The position numbers were made by a program, and so were the translations under genes. This document shows, in pieces, positions 1-6,757 of a DNA stretch of 17,263 nucleotides. The stretch's first letter is position 1. Every line of letters begins with the position of its first letter. Origin of the DNA: CAWGCE01 sp964480915 (GTDB lineage Bacteria > Planctomycetota > Planctomycetia > Pirellulales > Pirellulaceae). Below the pieces are notes generated by a model. The model worked only from the letters and a program-made list of their open reading frames with translations, was not told where the DNA came from and did no database searches. The stretch is taken from contig CAYZRS010000088.1 of the NCBI GenBank assembly GCA_964480915.1, forward strand, positions 1 to 17,263, given 5' to 3'.

Positions 1-21
1 AAATCTCAAAAACCTCTGATG

Positions 22-106
22 CGGAAGCTGTGGGACTCGAACCCACAAGCCGCGTTGGCGGCCAACTGTTTTCAAGACAGTCTCCTCATCCGGCCGGATA
101 ACTTCC
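22..106 (-). tRNA. tRNA-Ser(TGA)
   Basis: Read on the minus strand, a 7-bp acceptor stem (GGAAGTT with AGCTTCC) is followed by a G discriminator. The anticodon loop CTTGAAA on an ACTGT/ACAGT stem gives anticodon TGA, which reads UCA serine codons. The long variable arm and G73 are class II serine features. The T arm (GTGGG, TTCGAGT, CCCAC) is perfect. No CCA is encoded. It is the last tRNA of the array inside this window. Confidence 0.95.
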
Positions 107-122
107 GTAACGTGTGGTAAAG

Positions 123-197
123 CTCCGGGGGTAGGAATCGAACCTACGAACTCCTGGTTCAAAGCCAGGCATCACTACCAACAGCGACGACCCCGGA
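123..197 (-). tRNA. tRNA-Gln(TTG)
   Basis: The minus strand folds as a normal cloverleaf. The acceptor TCCGGGG pairs with CCCCGGA and the discriminator is G. The anticodon stem CCTGG/CCAGG closes the loop CTTTGAA, giving anticodon TTG (CAA codon). The T arm GTAGG/CCTAC is intact. No CCA is encoded. It lies 16 bp upstream of tRNA-Ser. Confidence 0.95.
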
Positions 198-201
198 TCA
201 G

Positions 202-276
202 CTGCGGCGGCAGGGATCGAACCTGCGTCTGGACGATTAACAGTCGCCTTCCCGTACCAACACAGGACCCACCGCA
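202..276 (-). tRNA. tRNA-Asn(GTT)
   Basis: The acceptor TGCGGTG pairs with CGCCGCA and G is the discriminator. The loop CTGTTAA on a GGCGA/TCGTC stem gives anticodon GTT (AAC/AAU). The T arm GCAGG/CCTGC is perfect. Only 4 bp separate it from tRNA-Gln, so the two must be processed from one transcript. Confidence 0.95.
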
Positions 277-286
277 AAATTATTAG

Positions 287-360
287 TCAGGACGACTGGA
301 TTCGAACCAGTGATCTCCTGCGTCCGAGGCAGGCGGATTCCCAAGCTTTCCCACGTCCTG
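287..360 (-). tRNA. tRNA-Pro(CGG)
   Basis: The acceptor CAGGACG pairs with CGTCCTG, with C1-G72 and discriminator A as usual for proline tRNAs. The loop CTCGGAC on a CCTGC/GCAGG stem gives anticodon CGG, specific for CCG codons. The T arm ACTGG/CCAGT is perfect. No CCA is encoded. Confidence 0.93.
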
Positions 361-365
361 AAAAA

Positions 366-438
366 ATGCGTCCAGCCGGAATCGAACCGACACACCCTGC
401 ATGGCAAGCAGGGAGGCTACCACTACATCATGGACGCA
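366..438 (-). tRNA. tRNA-Gly(GCC)
   Basis: The acceptor TGCGTCC pairs fully with GGACGCA and the discriminator is T, as usual for glycine. The loop TTGCCAT on CCTGC/GCAGG gives anticodon GCC (GGC/GGU). Position 8 is A rather than T, and the D stem has a mismatch in the register I could find, so it is slightly unusual. The U1-A72 pair is also uncommon for a bacterial tRNA-Gly. Confidence 0.9.
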
Positions 439-607
439 ATGCTCTTCGTTCACCAAGTTGTCAATGAACAGCCCATCGCGTTGCGATGGATGACTTCTTC
501 TTCAGTTCAAGTCGTCCGGCGCCAGATTATTGTCGGCGTCGATTTCGTGCGCTTTCGTCGGCACCGTCGGTTTCCGGATCGGCGGTGATCTGTTTCACAT
601 TGCTCAG
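439..607. other. 169-bp spacer inside the tRNA array
   Basis: Spacers elsewhere in the array are 4 to 64 bp. This one is clearly longer. I see no tRNA fold and no ORF with a ribosome site in it. It could hold a deleted tRNA or a promoter for the five downstream tRNAs (Gly to Ser), but I cannot show either. Confidence 0.4.
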
Positions 608-680
608 TGGGACCAGAGGGACTCGAACCCTCACCCCGCCGGTTAAGAGCCGGGGATGCTGCCGCTAACACCTCAGTCCC
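608..680 (-). tRNA. tRNA-Lys(CTT)
   Basis: The acceptor GGGACTG pairs with TGGTCCC using two G-T wobbles, with discriminator A. The loop CTCTTAA gives anticodon CTT (AAG). The anticodon stem has four good pairs and a C-C mismatch at 27-43. Position 8 is A instead of T and the D arm is irregular. The T arm GAGGG/CCCTC is perfect. The gene is recognisable but not a standard cloverleaf. Confidence 0.87.
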
Positions 681-724
681 AGTATTTTTCCCAGCGATCT
701 TCTTCTTCGGACAACATCGGTCCA

Positions 725-797
725 TTGGCGCGGCAGGGATCGAACCTGCGACCTGCGTCTTATAAGGACGCCGCTCTCACCGCTGAGCTACACGCCA
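725..797 (-). tRNA. tRNA-Ile(TAT), rare AUA-reading isoacceptor
   Basis: The acceptor TGGCGTG pairs with CGCGCCA (one wobble) and the discriminator is A. The anticodon stem GCGTC/GACGC is perfect and the loop CTTATAA places TAT at 34-36, so the tRNA reads AUA directly. D arm (GCTC with GAGC) and T arm (GCAGG/CCTGC) are regular, so this is a well-formed gene. Most bacteria read AUA with a CAU-anticodon tRNA modified by TilS; the UAU form is uncommon in bacteria. Confidence 0.92.
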
Positions 798-818
798 CTC
801 GCAAAATGGGCGAGTCAG

Positions 819-889
819 TAGGGTCAGCGAGATTCGAACCCGCACCTGCCTGATAAAAGTCAGGAAGGTTGCCGTTGCACCACGACCCC
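819..889 (-). tRNA. tRNA-Lys(TTT)-like gene with abnormal anticodon loop
   Basis: The acceptor GGGGTCG pairs with TGACCCT (G1-U72 wobble), discriminator A, and the T arm GCGGG/CTCGC with loop TTCGAAT is good. The anticodon hairpin is only 16 nt. With five pairs (CCTGA/TCAGG) the loop is six bases, CTTTTA; with four pairs it is eight, ACTTTTAT. The most sensible anticodon is TTT (lysine). The D stem is weak and the gene is only 71 nt. It may be a degenerate gene, a structurally odd tRNA or a non-decoding tRNA. The isotype is tentative. Confidence 0.65.
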
Positions 890-953
890 GAAACTGGCGA
901 AGTGGTGTATGTATCTGTCGTGCCGAGTGCATGTCATAGTTGGTCTCTTTCAG

Positions 954-1025
954 TACCCCGTGAGGGAATCGAACCCGTCAACTGCGGATTGAAAGCCCGC
1001 TATCCTGCCTTTAGACCAACGGGGC
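954..1025 (-). tRNA. tRNA-Glu(TTC)
   Basis: The acceptor GCCCCGT pairs with ACGGGGT (G1-U72), discriminator A. The loop CTTTCAA on GCGGG/TCCGC gives anticodon TTC (GAA/GAG). The T stem is imperfect: GACGGG against CCCTC pairs only if one C is bulged. The anticodon arm itself is sound, so the assignment is secure even though the fold is non-standard. Confidence 0.9.
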
Positions 1026-1057
1026 GTTGGTTTGTTTTTTGTGTTGCTGCGTGGAAG

Positions 1058-1129
1058 TGGGCCGGGAGGCGCTCGAATCCTCGTCTGCGGTTCTTCAAAC
1101 CGCCGCTAAACCGTCTCAGCTACCGGCCC
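1058..1129 (-). tRNA. tRNA-Phe(GAA), first tRNA of the array
   Basis: The acceptor GGGCCGG pairs perfectly with CCGGCCC, discriminator A. The loop TTGAAGA on GCGGT/ACCGC gives anticodon GAA (UUC/UUU). In the T arm, GAGGA faces GCCTC, so the normally invariant 53-61 G-C pair is an A-G mismatch. It is the 5'-most tRNA of the leftward cluster and starts about 20 bp after a terminator-like hairpin. Confidence 0.88.
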
Positions 1130-1146
1130 CTGCGCCGCCCGTCCAC

Positions 1147-1180
1147 AAAAAAAGCCCGGTGTCGCGCTGACACTGGGCTT
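1147..1180 (-). terminator. Intrinsic terminator or attenuator just before the tRNA array
   Basis: An inverted repeat (1152-1163 and 1169-1180, one mismatched position in 12, 5-nt loop) is followed on the minus strand by seven T residues (1147-1153). This is a textbook Rho-independent terminator for leftward transcription. It lies downstream of the gene at 1562-4864 and about 20 bp upstream of tRNA-Phe, so it either ends the upstream transcript or controls entry into the tRNA array. Confidence 0.8.
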
Positions 1181-1561
1181 GGTGATTCGTATCGCGGTTC
1201 AACCAAGTGTCATAAGCGCCGTTCATCGAACGAATAGCCATTACCGCCTTGTCCGTTTGCCGATGGGGCAAACGGCCGGCGTGGGGCCCGTTCTTGGAAC
1301 TGCTGGCAGCGTATGAGGTTTGGTTTCTGATGCGTCATGATCGGTCTCGGGCCACTCGGCCTCTCTTCGTTTTTGTGAGGTACGAGTATTAGGTCCTTTG
1401 AGCCGCCCAATGGTTCGCGGAATTCTGGGAAAATTCTGAGGCCCGCAATATCGAAGACTTAGCAACCCGCAGAATTGCGAATGTGTCCTGCCGAGAAAAT
1501 CCCAGCGCCAAGCTAGCCGCCCTGCGCAAGGCAACGGGCGGCTAGTGGCTGGGGGGGGACG
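1181..1561. other. Intergenic region with hairpins and no supported gene
   Basis: This stretch lies between the tRNA array and the large secreted-protein gene. Short ORFs on the minus strand have no convincing ribosome site or recognisable protein. It contains a 9-bp perfect hairpin (1253-1261/1267-1275, 5-nt loop), a 10-bp one right after the upstream stop codon, and a G-rich tract at 1551-1558. It could be a 3' trailer, a tRNA leader, or an unrecognised small RNA. Confidence 0.5.
1513..1545 (-). terminator. Perfect 10-bp hairpin after the LEPR-XLL gene
   Basis: CTAGCCGCCC at 1513-1522 pairs perfectly with 1536-1545 around a 13-nt loop. It starts 17 bp after the stop codon at 1562-1564. No T-run follows on the minus strand, so it is either a Rho-dependent or stabilising 3' hairpin rather than a classical intrinsic terminator. 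The true terminator may be the one at 1147-1180. Confidence 0.45.
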
Positions 1562-4500
1562 CTAGGCGAAGGCTCGCAGAGTCGCGAACACTTCATCGAT
1601 TTCATGGCTCGATTCGTCCACGTCTGACGGCTCTTGTCGGACGGGCGATGACATGTCGAATCGGTCGCGCAATGCCATTCGGTCGCGGTAAAGGTTAGCC
1701 TCCGTCCATGGAGTTTCCGCCTCGTTGTCACGGTCAAACGATTCCCATGCGGCAACCTTGTCATCGGTTCTGGTTTCGGTTGGCAGCCGAGTTGGATTAA
1801 TGAGGCTGCTGGTATCGGAGCTTGTGAACTTATTCGAATTCCAAATGACGAAATCGAGACCGTTGACGAATCCATCGAAATTGAAATCACCGCTGCACCA
1901 GGCTGAATTTGCGGTGAATTTGTTATTGTTCCAGACAACGAAATCGCCGCCGTTGACGAACCCGTCCAGGTTTGCGTCACCATAGATGTAAGGTGAAGCG
2001 AAACCGTTAAAGGTAGCCGCCGTCGCCAGCCAGACATCGAGGTCATTCTGGTCGATTGCGAAGTCGGAATTCAGATCGAAAGCTAGGTTGCCCCCGCCCG
2101 TCGCTAGTTCCATGGTCAGCATGTCAATGTCGTTGCACGTGTAAGCGCCATCAACGTCGAAATCGCCCAGCAGCGCGGACGTGCTAAAATCGACAAAGAC
2201 GTCGAAGCTACCTTGGGTTGCGTAGCGTTGCGAAAGTACGGAAAGGAAGTAGGTTTCGCCCGGTACGACACCGACGATTCCGACGTTTGCATTCACACCG
2301 GCCAAGCCGACCAGGTCTCGAGCCACCTCGTTTCCGGCTGCATCGAAAAGGACCATGCCGGCTTCTAACGCGATGTCCGGATTGACGGTCACGTCCAGGC
2401 TGCCGGTTGCATTCGCCGGAGCCGTGAACTGATAGAAATCGGTATCTTCGGGTGTGTCAATAAAATCGAAATCAGAACCATCCCCATTGCCGTCGACCGG
2501 GATATTGGTCGGCGTGGTTGAATCGGAGGCAACAATGTTGATTTCAAGCTCGCCCGTCGAGTCGCCCTCTTTGTCCGCCACGACAACGATGTAGCGCTGC
2601 CATCCATTGAGTGTGGCGATGATCTGCGAATCGTCGACGGTATCACTTAGGTCGTCGGCAAAAGCAATCATCTGGCCGGTCAACGCGTCGTAAACCGCCG
2701 CGACCGGGTCAATCGCATTGCCGAAATCGCCAACGGTGATGGTGTAAGTTCCGCCCCAAAGTGAGTCGCCAGCAAAATAGTAGCTATCGACATCGCCACT
2801 GAAATCGAGGAACGCATTGAAGTTTACGGTGTCATTACTTTCACCCGTATTGTGGAATACCGCGAACCCTTCAGCGGCCGTCAATGAACTTGGAACGGGC
2901 AACTCAATCAACAAATTGTCAAAATCGAAAAACTCCGCGGTGTTGCTGTTGTTGTTTTCGTTCGATTCCAATTGGCTATCGAAACGATCCACAATCATAC
3001 CTATCGTGTACGTCCCGTCACTGTTGAAGTTGTCCCAGATCGGGTCGTCGTAGTCGGGTAATGTCACCGTCTCTGTCAAAACGCCCGTCGATGCGCCGGC
3101 AGCCAATGAACCGAAGAACTGAATGCCGAGTAGCGAATCGAGGGTGCTAATGTTTTCGTTGCTGCTGAGGAAAAAATCGACCCAGAATCCGCTCGCATCG
3201 CCGTCGCCTTGATTGGTCACCGAGTACGTGATGTCGGTCGTCGCTCCAGGAGTCAGCGGCTCGGTCACGACGTTGAATGAACTGCCAGAAAGCTCTGGCG
3301 ATCGCACGCGGATTTCAGTAATGCGGGTGGACCAAATATCCTCGGCCGAGGCAAATTCCTGGAACGTCCAGAAGGTATTGGGGTCGGACGGATCGACGAC
3401 CGTGTGCGAGTAATCGCCCCAGCGATTGCGGCCGACACTATCGATTCGCTCGTAGCCGGCGCTACCGAATGCAGAACCGTTGAACGGAGTGGTTTGGAAT
3501 GTCGTCACGCCGGCCGTGGTGGTGCCCGTGAAGTAACCAGCACTCGGATGCAGTGATGATGACGAATAGCTGAATCCGATGACGACGTCGCCAAAATCGT
3601 TGACTGCGATAGATGGGAAGTAGAGATCCAAATCGCCACCCGTGCCGAAAGTCCGGTTCTGGAGGACGTTGCCACCCGTATCGAATTGAAGAAAACGAAT
3701 CGTTGCGTCACCGGCATCCTCAACACCCTGCACGGCCCAGTACGAATTGTTACGGAAAACAACTTGCGAGCTAAATCGCGAACTGCCCGTATCGATGTCT
3801 TGTTTCGAGGTATCGAGTTGATCGGCATCGGGGGGCGACGTCGCTGCGAGCGCTACGTCGGTGAAGACGCTGAAGCTGGCAGCTGTGGGAGGACCGCTCA
3901 ACGTCGAAAGCCTCACCGTGTTGCTATTGAATTGACTAAAGAAGATGGAAGGTAATCCACCGGTCGGATCGGGATTGTAGACGACGCCTTGAGCCGAAAA
4001 ACCGGTGATGCTCTCATGGTCTTCAATTAAGGTGCGATCGCTGATGTCCGGAAATGCGTCCAACAGGTCGGCTTTGGACAGTACGAGCGTCGTTCGGGTG
4101 GGACTAAACAAGCCGCCGCCCGTCTGGTCGAACATGTTTGCACCGATGTGAATCGAATCGGCGTCGTAGCTCAATTGAGGATAGTCGGCCCAACGTTCAC
4201 CATTATCGCTATCCGAATCGACCGAAAAGCCAAGCCAGCCATCGAGCGGATTGTTGGTCTGTGAGATCGCAAACAAGAACTCATTGTCGGCCCGCGCGTT
4301 GTTGACTGCCACCGCATAAAAACGGCCCGTGCTCATGTCGTAGTCGACTCGAGGATCAAACGTACCACCCGCGCTCAATCCCGAATCGGTCCAGAATTGA
4401 TTTAGAGAACTGCGGTCCAATTCCGCACCGGTCGCCTTGTCAAAGACGGCATAGGAGCCATTGATCAACTCGACAATGTGACTCGGTCCGACCGCTCCGT

Positions 4501-4864
4501 GGGTGTCCGGAGGGATGAAGAAGCTTTGCGTGTAATCGGTGCCGGTAAAGTTCAGACCTTGAGCCGAAGCCCTGCCCTGCACGGGGTCAATCACGTCCTT
4601 TGGCGAGCTGCCTTCCAGATCGATGTCATTCGGCAACGCAGCAACCGGCTCAAAAATGCTCGGGTATTCCGGTGGTGTCGGCCGCCCCAACTCGGTCGTA
4701 CTAAGGTCGCCCGTGGGGCCTTCGATCGGTTCCAGTGAGAGGTCGGCGGTTAGCAAAAGTCGTGATTCCAACGACTCGACGGTGAGCTTTGGTCGGCCCG
4801 ATTGAGGCTTGCCGAGTTGTTTTCGTGAGGATTGTGAGGCATCGCTGAGGCGGGTCGAGGACAT
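1562..4864 (-). CDS. Large secreted LEPR-XLL protein with CARDB-like, PPC-like and dockerin-type EF-hand domains
   Basis: The protein is 1100 aa if started at the ATG at 4864, which has GGAG six bases upstream; the reading frame is open to a TTG at 4930, but that lacks a ribosome site. Near residues 25-41 is RPKLTVESLESRLLLTAD, a LEPR-XLL-type motif seen at the N-terminus of planctomycete exported proteins. Residues about 105-520 form a repetitive beta-rich, probably propeller-like region with the motif PPDTHGAVGP. About 525-650 resembles a CARDB-type adhesion domain. About 690-890 contains two beta-sandwich segments like pre-peptidase C-terminal (PPC) domains. About 900-1015 holds EF-hand/dockerin repeats (D-x-N-x-D-G-F-V-N-G-x-D-F). 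An acidic tail of about 85 residues ends DEVFATLRAFA. It is probably an extracellular or envelope structural/adhesion protein. No catalytic site is apparent; the exact function is unknown. Confidence 0.85.
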   Translation of the reverse strand: MSSTRLSDASQSSRKQLGKPQSGRPKLTVESLESRLLLTADLSLEPIEGPTGDLSTTELGRPTPPEYPSIFEPVAALPNDIDLEGSSPKDVIDPVQGRASAQGLNFTGTDYTQSFFIPPDTHGAVGPSHIVELINGSYAVFDKATGAELDRSSLNQFWTDSGLSAGGTFDPRVDYDMSTGRFYAVAVNNARADNEFLFAISQTNNPLDGWLGFSVDSDSDNGERWADYPQLSYDADSIHIGANMFDQTGGGLFSPTRTTLVLSKADLLDAFPDISDRTLIEDHESITGFSAQGVVYNPDPTGGLPSIFFSQFNSNTVRLSTLSGPPTAASFSVFTDVALAATSPPDADQLDTSKQDIDTGSSRFSSQVVFRNNSYWAVQGVEDAGDATIRFLQFDTGGNVLQNRTFGTGGDLDLYFPSIAVNDFGDVVIGFSYSSSSLHPSAGYFTGTTTAGVTTFQTTPFNGSAFGSAGYERIDSVGRNRWGDYSHTVVDPSDPNTFWTFQEFASAEDIWSTRITEIRVRSPELSGSSFNVVTEPLTPGATTDITYSVTNQGDGDASGFWVDFFLSSNENISTLDSLLGIQFFGSLAAGASTGVLTETVTLPDYDDPIWDNFNSDGTYTIGMIVDRFDSQLESNENNNSNTAEFFDFDNLLIELPVPSSLTAAEGFAVFHNTGESNDTVNFNAFLDFSGDVDSYYFAGDSLWGGTYTITVGDFGNAIDPVAAVYDALTGQMIAFADDLSDTVDDSQIIATLNGWQRYIVVVADKEGDSTGELEINIVASDSTTPTNIPVDGNGDGSDFDFIDTPEDTDFYQFTAPANATGSLDVTVNPDIALEAGMVLFDAAGNEVARDLVGLAGVNANVGIVGVVPGETYFLSVLSQRYATQGSFDVFVDFSTSALLGDFDVDGAYTCNDIDMLTMELATGGGNLAFDLNSDFAIDQNDLDVWLATAATFNGFASPYIYGDANLDGFVNGGDFVVWNNNKFTANSAWCSGDFNFDGFVNGLDFVIWNSNKFTSSDTSSLINPTRLPTETRTDDKVAAWESFDRDNEAETPWTEANLYRDRMALRDRFDMSSPVRQEPSDVDESSHEIDEVFATLRAFA

Positions 4865-4967
4865 GTCTGGCTCCGATAGAAAGCGTGGAATGGACGACAA
4901 TTCTTGTCGGGAACTCTGCGGATCCAGCAAAAATGCCTCTTCAACGCGCTTCTATCGCGCTGGAACG

Positions 4968-4984
4968 CACCCCCTGACGGGGTG
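4968..4984 (-). other. 5' UTR hairpin near the predicted transcript start
   Basis: CACCCC at 4968-4973 pairs with GGGGTG at 4979-4984 around a 5-nt loop. It lies at or just after the expected start of the transcript from the promoter at 4987-5015, so it would sit at the very 5' end of the mRNA of the secreted-protein gene and may stabilise it. Confidence 0.4.
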
Positions 4985-4986
4985 GG

Positions 4987-5015
4987 ATGTTATGTCTCGG
5001 GTTAATCGGTGTCAA
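4987..5015 (-). promoter_or_regulatory. Sigma70-type promoter for the LEPR-XLL gene
   Basis: A perfect -35 TTGACA (5015-5010), a 17-bp spacer and a -10 TAACAT (4992-4987) are read on the minus strand. The expected start is near 4980, leaving a leader of about 115 nt before the ATG at 4864. This is the best promoter match in the window. The rest of the gap 4865-5199 shows no gene. Confidence 0.65.
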
Positions 5016-5194
5016 TTCGCGAAAGAAGTCGGTTCTCTTAAAAAGTAAGGACCGCCAGAACCGAGGGTTGGCGAGAATTTGCCAAGGTGCCTGTGAGTTA
5101 ACGCTTTGCGTCAGATGAAGCTTCCGAGTCGAAGGCGAATGAATCAAGATGTGAAAATTGTTTCATTCCCCGGCGCTCTTGTCGGAGGTAAGGG

Positions 5195-5219
5195 AAAACG
5201 ATCAGGCGTCTCCCTGATC
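5195..5219 (-). terminator. Hairpin terminator overlapping the stop codon of the SDR gene
   Basis: GATCAGG (5200-5206) pairs perfectly with 5213-5219 around a 6-nt loop. On the minus strand it is followed by GTTTTCCCTT. The stop codon at 5202-5204 lies within the stem, so the gene ends inside its own terminator. Confidence 0.6.
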
Positions 5220-6668
5220 GTCCTGAGCGCTACGAACCAGCCCATGCAACATCCCGTTGAAGACGAACTCATGGAGCGGATAGAGCGCATACCAGTAGGC
5301 AAGTCCAAACAAACCAACCGGATCAAAGATCGCTGTTTGGCGAACGGAGCACGTCGAATTGCTGTTGGGTGTGACTTCAAACTCCAACCAAGCACGCCCG
5401 GGGACTTTCATCTCTGCGTGTAAACGCAGTAGTCGACCAGGCGTTACTTTCTCGACTCGCCAAAAATCCAAGGCGTCGCCTTCCGCAACTTCGGTCGGGT
5501 GGCGGCGTCCACGCCTGACACCAACGCCTCCCACGAGCAGATCGAGAAAGCCACGAATTTTCCACAGCCAGTCACCGTAGTACCAGCCGGTGTCGCCTCC
5601 GATTCGTTGGACCGCAGTGAATGCGTCTTTGGCTGGTAGGTCCACCTCAACCGTCCGCGAATCGACCAACCGAGACCCAAACCTCACGCCGCCCCATGAC
5701 TTGGGGTAGCTGCCAGAAGACAGCGCATCGGACCACCGCGTCGCCGCAAACTCTCTGTCTTCGTTAATGAGTGATCGGGCAACGGCCAGTTCTAAGCAGC
5801 GGGGATGGACCGAGTAGAGTTGATGCGCGGGTGATTCGTCGGTGACCAACGTGGGGTTCTTTAAGCTGGCCACCAGTTTTCTACCGACGCGCGCATAGAT
5901 CGGTGTCACCAATCCTAACCACAGGCTAGAGAGATACGGTGTCAGTAGGGGAACCGGGATCATGTAACGTCGCAGCCCGCGCTGGCGAGCATATTCGTGC
6001 ATGATCTCGCCGTAGGAAACTTGATCGGGCCCGCCGATTTCGACGATCAATGAGCGGTCGGTGAGCGAAAGATCGATCGACTCGACCAAGTACGCAAGCA
6101 CGTCCTCGACGGCGATCGGTTGAGCCAGGACCCGAACCCATTTGGGGCAGATCATGACGGGCAATCGTTCCACTAGGCTGCGGATCATCTCGAACGACAG
6201 GCTGCCCGAACCGATGACGATGGAGGCCCGAAGTTCGATGACTTCCGCATCGGCGGTTCGCAAGATGTCGCCCGTTTCTTGACGACTGCGAAGGTGCTTG
6301 GAAAGTTGCTCGTCACGACAACCGAGTCCGCCGAGATAGATGATGCGACGGACGCCCGCCTGATTGGCCGCGGCAACGAAATTCAGAGCGGCCAGTCGAT
6401 CGTCTTCTTCGAAATCGGAAGTTGCACCCATCGAGTGCACGAAATAGAACGCCGTATCGACGCCCGTCATCGCTTCCGACAGCGATTCGGCCTGGAGCAG
6501 ATCGGCTTCTGCGATTTGGATATGCTCGTTTGCTCTCGGCTCCAACGAGGCTGGGCGACGAGTCAGGCAACGTATGGAAAACCCTAGCTGCTCCAACTGA
6601 TTCAGCAGTCGACCGCCGATGTAACCGGTAGCGCCGGTAAGAAGTATGAGTTGGTTTGTTGCGCGCAT
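5202..6668 (-). CDS. SDR-like NAD(P)-binding protein with C-terminal DUF2867/SRPBCC-like domain
   Basis: The 488-residue protein opens with a Rossmann motif TGATGYIG (residues 11-18), followed by TRR after the second strand (suggesting NADP preference) and the IIYLGGLG segment typical of atypical SDRs of the NmrA/YbjT type. No classical YxxxK catalytic pair is evident in the usual place, as in other atypical SDRs. From about residue 330 to 480 it carries a domain with WYYGDWLWKIRGFLD and LLRLHAEMKVPGRAWLEFEV, matching the DUF2867 family, which has an SRPBCC-like hydrophobic-pocket fold. The combination is the same as in the E. coli YbjT-type family. Substrate is unknown. It is probably a cytoplasmic, possibly membrane-associated oxidoreductase or redox sensor. 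The ATG at 6668 follows an AGGGAA about 10 bases upstream. It is separated from katG by a terminator and so has its own promoter. Confidence 0.85.
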   Translation of the reverse strand: MRATNQLILLTGATGYIGGRLLNQLEQLGFSIRCLTRRPASLEPRANEHIQIAEADLLQAESLSEAMTGVDTAFYFVHSMGATSDFEEDDRLAALNFVAAANQAGVRRIIYLGGLGCRDEQLSKHLRSRQETGDILRTADAEVIELRASIVIGSGSLSFEMIRSLVERLPVMICPKWVRVLAQPIAVEDVLAYLVESIDLSLTDRSLIVEIGGPDQVSYGEIMHEYARQRGLRRYMIPVPLLTPYLSSLWLGLVTPIYARVGRKLVASLKNPTLVTDESPAHQLYSVHPRCLELAVARSLINEDREFAATRWSDALSSGSYPKSWGGVRFGSRLVDSRTVEVDLPAKDAFTAVQRIGGDTGWYYGDWLWKIRGFLDLLVGGVGVRRGRRHPTEVAEGDALDFWRVEKVTPGRLLRLHAEMKVPGRAWLEFEVTPNSNSTCSVRQTAIFDPVGLFGLAYWYALYPLHEFVFNGMLHGLVRSAQDDQGDA

Positions 6669-6757
6669 GGTTGATCGTTCCCTGGAAACCTTACGTCATG
6701 GACCGGCCTGGTGTGAACGAGTTCCGATTTCGATCCGCGAGATGGGTCGTCCCCATG

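Noticed and set aside
502..590. Minus-strand peptide resembling an EF-hand (EIDADNNLAPDDLN) in the 169-bp tRNA spacer
   Set aside because: Too short, without a start or ribosome site. Chance similarity, or at best a relic of a dockerin gene.
86..1237. Several short open frames across the tRNA cluster on both strands
   Set aside because: They run through tRNA genes, have no ribosome sites and resemble no protein. They are by-products of the tRNA sequences.
1270..1370. Minus-strand segment like the D arm of a class II tRNA (GGCCGAGTGGCC at 1350-1361)
   Set aside because: No matching anticodon arm or T arm could be found downstream, so I do not call a tRNA or tRNA relic.
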